Source: a virus | IMG/VR virus record: IMGVR_UViG_3300021962_000021 | Coordinates: 62,001 to 126,000 of that record | Reading direction: 5' to 3' (one strand) | Length of the DNA: 64,000 nucleotides | Shown: piece by piece, positions 6,102 through 14,589 of the stretch | Layout: the number at the start of each line of letters is the position of its first letter | Position numbering within the stretch: the first letter of the stretch is position 1 | Notes under the pieces: model-generated | What the model saw: only the letters and a program-made list of their open reading frames with translations | What the model was told of the DNA's origin: nothing | The model's database searches: none | Position numbers and translations under genes: made by a program

Positions 6102-6337
6102 AAATATTGAGTGAGTGGGGTTTGAAACTGATTGATTAGTTTATTCTTACAATTCTACTATGATACCAAATAGCGGATGAACGAATAAGATAATGAATAA
6201 TTAACAAACTTCAACAATATTAGGGTCACTTGTCGCGTAATTTCAAAACACTCAAACCTCTTTGAAACTCGGATAACCTTTTTAATTGGATTCATTCCTC
6301 ACAAACTCAAATTATTAAAAAATTAAAAACAAATGTT
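6102..6337. other. 236-nt gap without a recognisable gene
   Basis: No ORF with plausible start and composition. GGTTTGA near 6119 and TCAAACC near 6252 could pair over a long distance. ACTGATTGATTA near 6127 is a half-match to the dyad repeats described elsewhere. No promoter or terminator is clear. Confidence 0.4.
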
Positions 6338-6607
6338 ATGGGTTTTGGAACTTATTATTTACTTTGCTTTGTTTATTGCATTTATCAATTGATAAAAAAA
6401 TGGAATAAAAATGTAATGGCCGGTGGTTTAGGTATAACACCTGGATTGGACTCTATAATGATTATTATTATGGCTCCAATATTAGCACCAATTGATATAT
6501 TTTTAACATGGATGCGATTGTATAAAGAAGCAGAAGAAGCAAGAAGAAAACACGCTGATACTGATAATAGTTTAGACGGTAAAAGCAGAGATGAAAAAGT
6601 ATTCTAA
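6338..6607 (+). CDS. small membrane protein, 89 aa
   Basis: Two hydrophobic segments, about residues 4-18 and 37-58 (rich in Ile and Met, with Pro), followed by a charged cytoplasmic-type tail with E-E-A-R-R-K-H. No family recognised. tRNA-Ser begins 8 nt after the stop, so they may share a transcript. Confidence 0.6.
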   Translation: MGFGTYYLLCFVYCIYQLIKKWNKNVMAGGLGITPGLDSIMIIIMAPILAPIDIFLTWMRLYKEAEEARRKHADTDNSLDGKSRDEKVF

Positions 6608-6614
6608 TTATTAA

Positions 6615-6699
6615 GGAGAGATGGCAGAGTGGTTGAATGCACCGGTCTTGAAAACCGGCAACTGTAACAGGTTCTGGGGTTCGAATCCCTGTCTCTCCG
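6615..6699 (+). tRNA. tRNA-Ser (TGA)
   Basis: Acceptor GGAGAGA/TCTCTCC. Anticodon stem CCGGT/ACCGG, loop CTTGAAA, anticodon TGA. Long variable arm and T arm CTGGGG-TTCGAAT-CCCTG. It is detached from the main array by about 3.2 kb. Confidence 0.92.
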
Positions 6700-6704
6700 C
6701 ACAT

Positions 6705-6861
6705 TGTAAGGTGGTGAAATTGTGCACACATCGGCAGACACACCCACTCGTCTCGTGGGCGCTGAATATGAAATAGGTAAATGAATATGGGTTGACCACA
6801 AAGCCGGCTATTTTGTTCTTTACTGAATCACAGCATGAAGGTTCGATTCCTTCCCTTACAG
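6705..6861 (+). ncRNA. 157-nt tRNA-like RNA with a non-standard anticodon loop
   Basis: The ends are a perfect tRNA: acceptor TGTAAGG/CCTTACA and T arm GAAGG-TTCGATT-CCTTC. The D region resembles tRNA-Leu but carries a palindromic insert (TGTGCACA). The only anticodon-like hairpin, CCCAC/GTGGG, has loop TCGTCTC with C instead of the invariant T at position 33. The variable region is expanded to about 75 nt and can fold (GCTG/CAGC enclosing AAATAG/CTATTT). A terminator follows directly. Decoding function is doubtful. Confidence 0.6.
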
Positions 6862-6862
6862 C

Positions 6863-6900
6863 AAAACCTCAATTACTTTTGGTAATTTGAGGTTTTTTTA
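6863..6900 (+). terminator. intrinsic terminator ending the tRNA-Ser transcript
   Basis: Stem of about 13 bp (AACCTCAATTAC with GTAATTTGAGGTT, one bulged T), loop TTTTG, then seven T. It follows the tRNA-like RNA directly. Confidence 0.85.
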
Positions 6901-6909
6901 TTATATTTA
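6878..6909 (+). promoter_or_regulatory. Bacteroidota-type promoter overlapping the terminator
   Basis: TTTG at 6878-6881 lies in the loop of the preceding terminator hairpin. TATATTTA at 6902-6909 follows after 20 nt. The expected transcription start (about 6915) coincides with the ATG of the next gene, so its mRNA may be leaderless. Confidence 0.65.
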
Positions 6910-6914
6910 AAATT

Positions 6915-7208
6915 ATGAAAAAGATACCTTACAAAACACATGATATTTTAATTTGTGATTGCCATTCAACTGAACATCAAATGGTTATTTGTTATAGTGA
7001 AGATGAAATGCCATCTGGACAAAAATGTCCAATTGTATATGCTCATGTTCATTTAAATAAAAGACCTTTTTGGCAAAGATTAAAGTATGGTATTAAATAC
7101 ATATTTGGATATAAATGTATGTATGGTGCATTTGATGAATTTTTAGTAAGTCCAAAAGATGCAGACAAGATAAAAGATATTGTAAAATATTTAAAAAAAA
7201 TAAAATGA
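6915..7208 (+). CDS. hypothetical protein, 97 aa
   Basis: Soluble protein with C-D-C-H near residues 14-17 and a later HVH, possibly metal binding, and a basic helical C-terminus. No known family recognised. It overlaps the phosphoesterase gene by 4 nt (ATGA), so the two are probably coupled. Confidence 0.65.
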   Translation: MKKIPYKTHDILICDCHSTEHQMVICYSEDEMPSGQKCPIVYAHVHLNKRPFWQRLKYGIKYIFGYKCMYGAFDEFLVSPKDADKIKDIVKYLKKIK

Positions 7209-7969
7209 AATTTAGAATAACACACATTAGCGATACACATAATAAACACAAACAACTAAATGGTAAATTGCCAGGAGGAGATTTGTTAATCCATAGTGGA
7301 GATATTACATCTATTGGTAGAAAGCACGAAATTGAAGAATTTATCAAATGGTTCAATGGAATAGAAGGATATACTACTAAAGTTTTTATTGCAGGTAATC
7401 ACGATATGACCTTTGATAAAGAAGTTCTAATGAGAAGAAAATTAGATTATTTTGATGGTGGTAGAAACAATTGGGATACTCCTTGTGCAGAAGGTAAGCC
7501 TGAATGGTTGATTACTTTATTAGAAACAGGACTTAATTCTAATGTATTTTATTTGGAAAATTCTTTTATAGAAATAGACCAAATAAAAATATGGGGTTCA
7601 CCATACTCAGCAACTTTTGGTTATGGTTGGGGATTCAATGTGGATAGAGGACATGATTCTGCACAATTGTGGAATACTATACCCGAAGATACTGATATTG
7701 TAATTACTCACGGACCTGTTTATGGATATGGTGATAGAACAGCAAATACAAATGAAAATGTAGGTTGTGCGGATTTATATCATAGATTGAATGAATTAAA
7801 AACTCCTTTACATTTTACAGGACACATTCATGAGGGATATGGATATAAGCAAACTACTTGGGGTGGTTACTCCTTTAACGGATGTACTTGTAATTTAAGG
7901 TATGAAGCTTTAAATTCACCTATTACTTTTGATTATGATTTTATTAGTAAAGAATTAAATTTTCTTTAA
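7205..7969 (+). CDS. metallophosphoesterase, MPPED-like
   Basis: 254 aa with all calcineurin-like motifs: ISDTH (8-12), HSGD (30-33), GNHD (64-67), THG (168-170) and TGHIH (205-209). The compact form and the central GSPYSATFG segment recall the MPPED2-type phosphoesterases, which act on small phosphodiesters; the substrate here is unknown. This is the second phosphoesterase in the window and is distinct from the one at 3442. It is coupled to the SGNH-like gene by an overlapping stop/start. Confidence 0.8.
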   Translation: MKFRITHISDTHNKHKQLNGKLPGGDLLIHSGDITSIGRKHEIEEFIKWFNGIEGYTTKVFIAGNHDMTFDKEVLMRRKLDYFDGGRNNWDTPCAEGKPEWLITLLETGLNSNVFYLENSFIEIDQIKIWGSPYSATFGYGWGFNVDRGHDSAQLWNTIPEDTDIVITHGPVYGYGDRTANTNENVGCADLYHRLNELKTPLHFTGHIHEGYGYKQTTWGGYSFNGCTCNLRYEALNSPITFDYDFISKELNFL

Positions 7970-8814
7970 TGAGAGATACTATAATTTTTGCAGGTCAATC
8001 TAACACTTTTGGTTTGGGATTAGAGTGGGAACTCGATCCCGAACTGAATAGTGATGAATACCTTAATAAAGGTGTTCACTTACCTTTACCTGTAGAAACA
8101 AGACGTCCATATGAAAAATTATATTGGAAAAAATATAGATGGGCTAGTTTGGTTTGTAAGGATTTAGGATATACTGAATTTAATGTACATGATTTTGAAA
8201 ACAAACCTGTTTTAGGTAGTGGTGCAGCCGAAACTTTATGGCATTTATTCGAAAGAAGAAATGAAACCGATATCAAACAATTGATTGATAAAACAAAATA
8301 TGTAGTTTTAGAAATTGGATACATTCGTTGGTGGGATGATAATTTACATGGAAAATTAAATGGTGAATATCTACCGAACACACCAATAGAAATTGAAAAT
8401 TATTTAAAATTAAAAGATGCAAATCAGTTGGTAGTAGAGGCTGCAATTAGATGGATTTCCAATTATGATGAAAAATCATTTTGGGAACAAACATTTACAA
8501 AAATAGTTAAATTTCAGGAGTTGTTTCCCGAAATAAAAGTAATATTAGTTCCTTGGACCGGAAATCAACACGACTTTTTAAAAAGAACCGAATTATATGA
8601 ACAAGTTAAAGATTGGTTTATAGATGTTCCTACTCCCGGTGCAATAAATGGGTTTTTACAAACAAAACAATTACAAATTTGGAATAAAGCAAAGGCGTGG
8701 AATGGTAATTACAAATATAATTACAAAGAAGAGCATGCATGTATTGAAGGGCATAGATTAGTTGCGGATATGTTGATTAAACACATTAAAAATTTAGAAA
8801 ATGAAAAAGAATAA
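7969..8814 (+). CDS. SGNH/GDSL-hydrolase-like protein
   Basis: 281 aa. Block I is F-A-G-Q-S-N (7-12) with the putative nucleophile Ser11. A V-V-L-E-I-G-Y-I segment follows in the middle, and a late E-x-H-A-C-I-E-G-H (around 262-269) is placed where the catalytic Asp/His block normally lies. SGNH hydrolases act as esterases or acyl-modification enzymes; here the substrate is unknown. Two other SGNH-like genes (38429 and 58496) lie in the modification clusters. It overlaps the next gene by 14 nt. Confidence 0.6.
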   Translation: MRDTIIFAGQSNTFGLGLEWELDPELNSDEYLNKGVHLPLPVETRRPYEKLYWKKYRWASLVCKDLGYTEFNVHDFENKPVLGSGAAETLWHLFERRNETDIKQLIDKTKYVVLEIGYIRWWDDNLHGKLNGEYLPNTPIEIENYLKLKDANQLVVEAAIRWISNYDEKSFWEQTFTKIVKFQELFPEIKVILVPWTGNQHDFLKRTELYEQVKDWFIDVPTPGAINGFLQTKQLQIWNKAKAWNGNYKYNYKEEHACIEGHRLVADMLIKHIKNLENEKE

Positions 8815-9283
8815 GATATGGTTGTATTTGGATGATGTGAGGATACCAACCGAAGGTGAGTGGCAAGTGGTTAGAAATTATGATGAATTCATTGCTCATA
8901 TCAAAATGAATGGTTTGGAAAATTACGAAGTTATTTCTTTAGACCACGATTTGGGTGAAGGTGCAATGGTTGAATATTATACTAATGTTAAACCAAACTA
9001 CGAATTAGATTATAATCGTATACCTGAAAAAACAGGTATGGATTGTGCAAGATACTTAGTTGCGGAAGCAATGAATAAGAAAATTCCATTGCCAACCGTA
9101 TATGTTCACTCAGCTAATCCAATAGGAGCAGCTAACATTATCGGTTATGTAAACAACTATTTTAGAAATAATAAATTACCAGAAGTATGTGTTAAAGTAA
9201 ACATAGCACATACCTACGCACCTGAACAAATACTTTCTGAAGAAGAAAGACATCGTAGATATAATATAATGAAAAATAAATAA
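8801..9283 (+). CDS. cyclic-phosphate processing receiver-domain protein (cREC_REC)
   Basis: 160 aa, single-domain receiver-like fold. LYLDDVR (8-14) gives the acidic pair, ISLDHDLGEG (45-54) the phosphoacceptor-like Asp, and YVHSANP (101-107) the late motif with conserved His and Ser. This is the signature of the receiver-derived domain proposed to process cyclic phosphate ends of RNA, found widely in phages and RNA repair operons. It follows an MPPED-like phosphoesterase, so this small operon may form a second RNA-end processing unit. Confidence 0.75.
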   Translation: MKKNKIWLYLDDVRIPTEGEWQVVRNYDEFIAHIKMNGLENYEVISLDHDLGEGAMVEYYTNVKPNYELDYNRIPEKTGMDCARYLVAEAMNKKIPLPTVYVHSANPIGAANIIGYVNNYFRNNKLPEVCVKVNIAHTYAPEQILSEEERHRRYNIMKNK

Positions 9284-9284
9284 T

Positions 9285-9422
9285 ATGGAATATATTGCAA
9301 TCGGGTTAATAGGCACAGGAATTTGGTTAGCATATGAGATATATACTGCACCAATGATGGATGAAAACGGAAATATAATAAAAAAAGGAAAAAGTTTAAA
9401 AGATTTATTTAAAAGAAAATAA
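9285..9422 (+). CDS. small single-span membrane protein, 45 aa
   Basis: ATG at 9285 directly after the preceding stop (TAATATG), stop at 9420-9422. Residues 4-20 form one hydrophobic helix and the C-terminal 20 residues are strongly basic (KKGKSLKDLFKRK). No family recognised. Confidence 0.6.
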   Translation: MEYIAIGLIGTGIWLAYEIYTAPMMDENGNIIKKGKSLKDLFKRK

Positions 9423-9423
9423 T

Positions 9424-9681
9424 ATGAGAACGATTTACAAATACGAATTAGCGAGAACAGTTTCATTACCAATTGACTCGCAAGTTTTAAAAGTTGGAAT
9501 TCAAAATGGTATTATGCAAATGTGGGTATTAGTAGACCCAAATCAAAAGCAAACATCCTATCGTAATTTTGAAATAATTGGTACGGGTCATAATTTTGAA
9601 TTCGATTATTTAACGCATACCTACATTGATTCATTATTCGATGGCCCATTTGTTTGGCACGTTTGGGAAGTTAATCAATAA
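9424..9681 (+). CDS. phage protein of the DUF7352 type
   Basis: 85 aa. The start MRTIYKYEL, the central M-W-V-L-V-D-P and G-T-G-H, and the end F-V-W-H-V-W-E match the small phage family that begins with K-T-I-Y-K-Y and ends with W-H-V. Function unknown. Start ATG lies 1 nt after the previous stop. Confidence 0.6.
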   Translation: MRTIYKYELARTVSLPIDSQVLKVGIQNGIMQMWVLVDPNQKQTSYRNFEIIGTGHNFEFDYLTHTYIDSLFDGPFVWHVWEVNQ

Positions 9682-9723
9682 ATAATTAAAAAACTTATTT
9701 AAAAAAACAAAAAACAAATAGTT

Positions 9724-10302
9724 ATGGATGTTCATATCACAGATACTTTCACAAAATCTATAAAAAGGTTAATGTGGCATCAAAGTAAGGTATATAGATT
9801 TTACGCTTTATTCCGTTACGATATTCCACAATTTATTGGAAATATTTGGAAGTTCAGAAAAGAATTATGGTCGCATCGTTGGTGGGATTATAGATTCACA
9901 CTTGAAATGCTTTATCGCTCGATCCAGATTATGGAAAAAGAACTGAGTCTTAAAGGTATTGAAGTATCGGAAACCAGAGAACCAAAAATTCAAAGTATGC
10001 GTAGGGCATTGGAACTACTAAAGCATAAATTGGATGATGATTATATAGATAGAGCTGAATCCGAATTGGGTGAATTGATTATGCATGATTGGGAGTTTGA
10101 ACCAGTAGAGAATGGTAATATGCGATTGGTGGATAAGGAAACGGAAGAAGAAAAAGCACATAATAGATTGGTCTTTGAAACGGCTAGAGAGTTGGAAGAA
10201 AAAGAATGGAAAGAACTTTGGGAAATATTCAAAGGAACTAAACGTTCAAAGAAGTATGGATGGGCATATGATGGAACGGATATGAGAGCTTGGTGGGATT
10301 AA
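9724..10302 (+). CDS. conserved large-phage protein, 192 aa
   Basis: Helical, Trp-rich soluble protein. The segment FRKELWSHRWWDYRFTLEM (about 45-63) recalls a protein I associate with many large phages whose function is unknown. The C-terminal half is acidic then basic. A 42-nt A-rich leader precedes the ATG. Confidence 0.6.
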   Translation: MDVHITDTFTKSIKRLMWHQSKVYRFYALFRYDIPQFIGNIWKFRKELWSHRWWDYRFTLEMLYRSIQIMEKELSLKGIEVSETREPKIQSMRRALELLKHKLDDDYIDRAESELGELIMHDWEFEPVENGNMRLVDKETEEEKAHNRLVFETARELEEKEWKELWEIFKGTKRSKKYGWAYDGTDMRAWWD

Positions 10303-10333
10303 AAGAGTTTATTAACCCTTTATTATATATTTT

Positions 10334-10528
10334 ATGTTGTTTGTTATTTTGTTTATGGTTTTAGGAACCGCACTTTTATCTTGGTCATGGGTAAAAGGAA
10401 TTGATTATATGAAAGAAAATCATCCCGATTACAAAGGTGAAGATTTTTTGAACTGGGATGATGTCCCAAATACTGCCGGAAGAGATGGGTGGGATGATAA
10501 CCTTATCAACTCTGAAGGTGATTTTTAA
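10334..10528 (+). CDS. small membrane-anchored protein, 64 aa
   Basis: One N-terminal hydrophobic segment (about residues 2-19) followed by an acidic, Asp/Asn-rich tail. Topology with the acidic part outside is possible. No family recognised. Confidence 0.6.
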   Translation: MLFVILFMVLGTALLSWSWVKGIDYMKENHPDYKGEDFLNWDDVPNTAGRDGWDDNLINSEGDF

Positions 10529-10546
10529 ATTTTAAAATAAAAAGTT

Positions 10547-10885
10547 ATGAAAGAATTCATTCAAAAGTATCAGAAAGCAATCGTAGGAACTGGCGCTGTG
10601 GCAGTATTGTTGATTTGTTATTTACAACAAAAAGAATTAGCAAAATTGCGAAGTGAACCAAAAATAGAAGTTTATACAGGCGGAGATATTCAACGTGGTA
10701 TGATTATTGATTCACTAAGAAATAGAATAGACTCGTTGGAAAAAGCAAATGATTCTTTGTATACTGAAAACTATCCATGTCAAATAGAATTGGGTAGATA
10801 TCAAATGGCATATCAAATATTCTTAGAAAGGAATAAAAAAGCAGCGGAACAATACGGAACGATTATTTCACAAGAAACAGAATAA
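10547..10885 (+). CDS. membrane-anchored coiled-coil protein, 112 aa
   Basis: A membrane helix at about residues 12-25 is followed by a coiled coil (repeats of S-L-R-N-R-I-D-S-L-E). This layout is seen in phage holin-associated or envelope proteins, but there is no specific evidence. The stop TAA overlaps the start of the next gene (TAATG). Confidence 0.6.
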   Translation: MKEFIQKYQKAIVGTGAVAVLLICYLQQKELAKLRSEPKIEVYTGGDIQRGMIIDSLRNRIDSLEKANDSLYTENYPCQIELGRYQMAYQIFLERNKKAAEQYGTIISQETE

Positions 10886-11967
10886 TGAATCTTTGTATAT
10901 TTGTAGGGTATTCAAATCAAATACCAATATTTTTAGGATTATTTGGAAAAGAAAATTTGATATATGAATCAAAGTTTGATGCATCTGATTTTGATTCAAA
11001 TTCAAAGCAATTTTATTTTCACAAAAATTTAAATACAAAGTTTGTATTTTATAGAACGGAATCGGATTACTTAAATGAATCTGATTCCTTTTTTAGTGCG
11101 TTTGAAAAGATAATTGTTATCATTGAAAATATAAAAGCATTTCATACAATCAAAAGAACAAATGAATTAATTAATTGTAAAAAAATGTTTATTTGGCATT
11201 ATGCCGAAGTTTTTGAAAAAGGATTTATAAAGGATATTGAAAATATAAATTATGATTTAATATATTCTGGATCAAAAAGACCTGAATTGGAAATAAATGA
11301 TAATTTTATTTTAGATTTGGAATTGCCATTTAGATATTTTAGGTATTACATTGGTTATGTTTGGTTGGAAGGGTTATTAAAAAATATGGAAATACCAAAA
11401 TATAATAAAAATGTATCAAAACTATTTTCATATGTTAGAGCACATGCAAATAGTTCTTGGAGAACGGACTTTATAAAAGGAATAAATGGATTAGAATTAT
11501 TATTATCAAAAAAGGATTCAGCAAATGATGCATATGATTTGTTATATCCAAAGTATAAACATTTTGAAGCAATAAATGATTATTTGTATTGTAATTTTAA
11601 TTTGATATTTGAAACACTAAATCCTGCTAATACTACCGAATGTTTTATAACAGAAAAAACATTTAAAGGTTTATTTTTTGGAAAACCATTTTTATTGGTA
11701 ACATCCGAAGTTATATTAAACTATTTGAAAAATAGAGGATATTATTTATTGAATTTTGAATTTAAAGATACAATTACATCATATCAAGATGTAAAACAAT
11801 CCATTAAAAATTTTACGGATTGGATTCAATCTGCAAGTGAAGATGAAATTGAAAACAAATATAATGAATTTTTAAATAAATCTATAAACAATAGAAAAAT
11901 ACTTTTTGAATATTTGAATGATTATTCTCAAAGTGAAAAAATATTTACAAAACTATTAAATGAATAA
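10885..11967 (+). CDS. glycosyltransferase-like protein
   Basis: 360 aa. The C-terminal part has the order F-E-T-L-N, F-I-T-E-K-T-F-K, F-G-K-P-F and a later Y-L-L-N-F, the acceptor/donor site pattern seen in fucosyltransferase-like (GT10 or exostosin-like) and many phage GT-B enzymes. The same C-terminal pattern recurs in the protein at 33531. It probably modifies a glycan or protein; donor and acceptor are unknown. Base composition is lower in GC than its neighbours. It ends in L-L-N-E, not the Leu/Ile-Ile tail of the later clusters. Confidence 0.5.
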   Translation: MNLCIFVGYSNQIPIFLGLFGKENLIYESKFDASDFDSNSKQFYFHKNLNTKFVFYRTESDYLNESDSFFSAFEKIIVIIENIKAFHTIKRTNELINCKKMFIWHYAEVFEKGFIKDIENINYDLIYSGSKRPELEINDNFILDLELPFRYFRYYIGYVWLEGLLKNMEIPKYNKNVSKLFSYVRAHANSSWRTDFIKGINGLELLLSKKDSANDAYDLLYPKYKHFEAINDYLYCNFNLIFETLNPANTTECFITEKTFKGLFFGKPFLLVTSEVILNYLKNRGYYLLNFEFKDTITSYQDVKQSIKNFTDWIQSASEDEIENKYNEFLNKSINNRKILFEYLNDYSQSEKIFTKLLNE

Positions 11968-12145
11968 TATGGCACATGAATTTGATATGTTGGTTGTTTT
12001 ACAGGAAATTAGAGACCTTCTAAAAAAGCAAAATGAAATATTAGAAAAACAGCAAACAATTCAACCGCAAACAAAAATAACAGTCGTTGGAAATAAAACA
12101 CAAAATGCGAAAGGTTTAAAAAATAATGAAGATTTTACCCTATAA
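11960..12145 (+). CDS. small coiled-coil protein, 58-61 aa
   Basis: Two starts are possible. ATG 11960 overlaps the preceding gene. ATG 11969 (M-A-H-E-F) matches the TAATATG start arrangement common in this genome and is preferred. The helix L-Q-E-I-R-D-L-L-K-K-Q is followed by a polar tail. It ends just before a terminator. Confidence 0.55.
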   Translation: MNNMAHEFDMLVVLQEIRDLLKKQNEILEKQQTIQPQTKITVVGNKTQNAKGLKNNEDFTL

Positions 12146-12157
12146 AATGGGCATTTT

Positions 12158-12228
12158 ATAACTAATTGATAATCAAAGGCTTATATATTAAGCCTTTTTT
12201 TATTGCATAACTGATTGATTTTCAACAT
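12158..12228 (+). repeat. two copies of the TTGATnnTCAA dyad
   Basis: Cores at 12166-12176 (TTGATAATCAA) and 12215-12225 (TTGATTTTCAA), each preceded by ATAACT. They flank a terminator and lie upstream of the promoter at 12252. Likely binding sites for a phage regulator. Confidence 0.6.
12174..12202 (+). terminator. intrinsic terminator
   Basis: AAAGGCTT and AAGCCTTT form an 8-bp stem with loop ATATATT, followed by a T-tract. It lies between two copies of the dyad repeat. Confidence 0.8.
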
Positions 12229-12251
12229 ATTAAAAAAAACTTTCATAAATA

Positions 12252-12283
12252 TTTGGTAAATTCAAAAATTTTTCGTATATTTA
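12252..12283 (+). promoter_or_regulatory. Bacteroidota-type promoter for the vWA gene
   Basis: TTTG at 12252-12255, 20-nt spacer, TATATTTA at 12276-12283. The segment GGTAAATTCAAAAATT before TTCGTATATTT is almost identical to the promoter at 53849, which suggests recent duplication or strong constraint. Confidence 0.75.
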
Positions 12284-12309
12284 ATGAAATCACACAAAAA
12301 TTTATTACT

Positions 12310-14565
12310 ATGAGTTGGTACAAATCCACAATTGGAAAGGTGAAAAATTATGCTTCATCCTTTTGGTATGATGATTATGATACGTCTTTTGACTATCTTG
12401 AGACGTATGGAAATTATCAAAAGAAAGATTTAGATGCATATAAGAAAACGCACAACCTTTACAAATTAGCATCAGTGCGTAGAGCGATTTCAAATTTCGT
12501 TCAAATTGTAACTAACAAATCAATTCCTGTTTCTTTCGCTACTAAAAGTGAGAGTATGACGGATGGTAAAAAAGTTATTCTTTCTGCAGATGTAGAAGAT
12601 AACTTTGACGTTTCGGTAGGTTTGGCATTGCACGAAGGTTCTCATATCATTTTATCCGATTTTGAAATGTTAGAAACGCTTTCAAATATGCGTGATACAT
12701 TGGTAAGAAATATAAACCACGCTGCATATCAAAATAAATTATCTACGGATAATGGGCAACCTATTTTGTTTGATGAAGCGGCTATTGAGAAGAATAATAA
12801 CTCACTCATTGAAAGTAATGGTAAAAACTATGTAGAACAACTTAAACAAATATACCTTAATACAGGTAAAATTGGTAAGTTTGGTTTTCCAAATGATATG
12901 GTATTAGACACTCTACAAGGTTTGACAAATTGGATTGAAGATAGACGTATTGACCATTACATATACAATTCAGCACCTGGCTATCGTGATTATTATGTAA
13001 CTATGTATGACCATTATTTCAATGATAAAGCGGTAACGAAAGGTGTGAAGTCCGATGAATTTACGGATGAAACAATTGAGAGTTATATGTTTCGTATCAT
13101 TAACATTATGAATGAGAATACTGACTTGAGTAAACTCAAAGGATTGCGTGGTATTTATCGTAAATTGGATTTGAAAAATATCAGTAGATTGAAATCATCC
13201 AAAGACTCACTGCAATTATCCATTGATATTATGACAGATATATTGGGTTATGTAGATGCTTCACAGCAACAACAAAGTGGTGGTAAGGGTAATGGTAACT
13301 CACAATCCGGTCAACCAAATAATGACCCAACCGCTGATGTGAATGAAACCGGCGATGGTGAGAACAACGATATGGGTGGTGCAAGTGGTTCAGCAGATGT
13401 AAATCCTACAAACGCTAAAGAAAGTAGTGACCAAAGTGGTAATGCTAATGCAAGTTCATTATCCAAATCTGCATTGGACCAGCTTAAGAAGAAATTCCAA
13501 AAGCAGAAAGATTTCTTGAATGGTGATATTAAGAAGAAAAAAATATCTAAGCAAGAAGTTGATAAGTTGGAAAACATACAGGATTCTGGCACCGAATTGG
13601 TTCGTGTTGGTAACGATTATCAAAACCAACATGGTGATAGAATTGGTAAAGGTGTGGATTGTATTGTTGTAAAGAAACTTACTACATCATTATTGGAAAG
13701 TGATGATTTTCCATTCACACGCAAAAGTTGGAGAAGTGAAGGATTATCTACTCCTTACTTAGATGAAGTTAAAAGAGGTGTTATGTTAGGAACTTTGTTA
13801 GGTAAGAAGCTACAAATTCGTAGTGAAAGTAGAGATACTATCTTTAACCGATTGAAGAAAGGTAAAATTGATGGTAGATTGGTTGCATCTTTGGGATATG
13901 ATAATGAAAATGTATTCTATTCAAAAGAAGTAGACCAATACAAAAAAGCAAACTTACATATCTCAATCGACTACTCTGGCTCTATGAGTGGTGAAAAGAT
14001 TAAGAAAGCGGTTACATCAACCGTTGCAATTGTTAAAGCATGTATAATGGCTAGAAACATTAACATACAGGTATCAATTCGTTCTACCGAAAGTGGTGGA
14101 CGTTCTCTACCATATGTTGCAATGGTATATGATAGTCGTAGAGATAGTTTCAAACAATTCTGCGATTATATGAGTAAACTAGATGTAACCAATACAACAC
14201 CTGAAGGTTTGTGTTTTGAAGCAATATTGAAACAACTTATCCCATCAACAAATGATACGGATAGTTATTTCTTAAATTTCTCCGATGGTCAACCAACATA
14301 TAGTATCAATAGTGGTGGTGATGAAATACATTACGGCGGAGAAAATGCGGCAGAACATACTCGTAGACAAGTGAAAAAAATGCAACAAACTGGCATAAAT
14401 GTTTTATCTTACTTTATTACTGAATATAGTAAAGATAGATTTGAACATTCATCCGATTGGAGTATATTCAAAAAATGTTATGGTAATGATGCCAAATATG
14501 TAAATGTTGAAAATATGTTTGAAGTTGCGAAAACAATGAATGAATTGTTTTTGAAAAAATCGTAA
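12310..14565 (+). CDS. vWA-domain protein with HExxH motif, CobT/NorD-like
   Basis: The start is ATG 12310 (MSWYKS), because the promoter occupies 12252-12283; the frame is open further upstream but that part is not coding. 751 aa. HEGSH (108-112) is an HExxH-type metal motif. A low-complexity Gln/Gly/Asn/Ser linker lies at about 315-385. The C-terminal von Willebrand A domain has a MIDAS motif D-Y-S-G-S (554-558). Together with the MoxR-type ATPase downstream this is the classic AAA+/vWA pair (CobS-CobT, NorQ-NorD), which remodels or loads metal into target proteins. The HExxH motif suggests a metallopeptidase part as well; its activity is inference. Confidence 0.8.
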   Translation: MSWYKSTIGKVKNYASSFWYDDYDTSFDYLETYGNYQKKDLDAYKKTHNLYKLASVRRAISNFVQIVTNKSIPVSFATKSESMTDGKKVILSADVEDNFDVSVGLALHEGSHIILSDFEMLETLSNMRDTLVRNINHAAYQNKLSTDNGQPILFDEAAIEKNNNSLIESNGKNYVEQLKQIYLNTGKIGKFGFPNDMVLDTLQGLTNWIEDRRIDHYIYNSAPGYRDYYVTMYDHYFNDKAVTKGVKSDEFTDETIESYMFRIINIMNENTDLSKLKGLRGIYRKLDLKNISRLKSSKDSLQLSIDIMTDILGYVDASQQQQSGGKGNGNSQSGQPNNDPTADVNETGDGENNDMGGASGSADVNPTNAKESSDQSGNANASSLSKSALDQLKKKFQKQKDFLNGDIKKKKISKQEVDKLENIQDSGTELVRVGNDYQNQHGDRIGKGVDCIVVKKLTTSLLESDDFPFTRKSWRSEGLSTPYLDEVKRGVMLGTLLGKKLQIRSESRDTIFNRLKKGKIDGRLVASLGYDNENVFYSKEVDQYKKANLHISIDYSGSMSGEKIKKAVTSTVAIVKACIMARNINIQVSIRSTESGGRSLPYVAMVYDSRRDSFKQFCDYMSKLDVTNTTPEGLCFEAILKQLIPSTNDTDSYFLNFSDGQPTYSINSGGDEIHYGGENAAEHTRRQVKKMQQTGINVLSYFITEYSKDRFEHSSDWSIFKKCYGNDAKYVNVENMFEVAKTMNELFLKKS

Positions 14566-14589
14566 AGCAGTAAAATAAAGGGTTATTTC

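Noticed and set aside
6468-6801. Several minus-strand frames opposite tRNA-Ser and the tRNA-like RNA
   Set aside because: They are T-arm and acceptor sequences read in reverse; no start or composition supports them.
6705-6861. Group I intron in a tRNA, or tmRNA
   Set aside because: 157 nt in total is too short for a group I intron, and there is no tag reading frame or the size of a tmRNA.
12253-12309. N-terminal extension of the vWA protein
   Set aside because: The promoter elements at 12252-12283 lie in it, so translation must begin at 12310.
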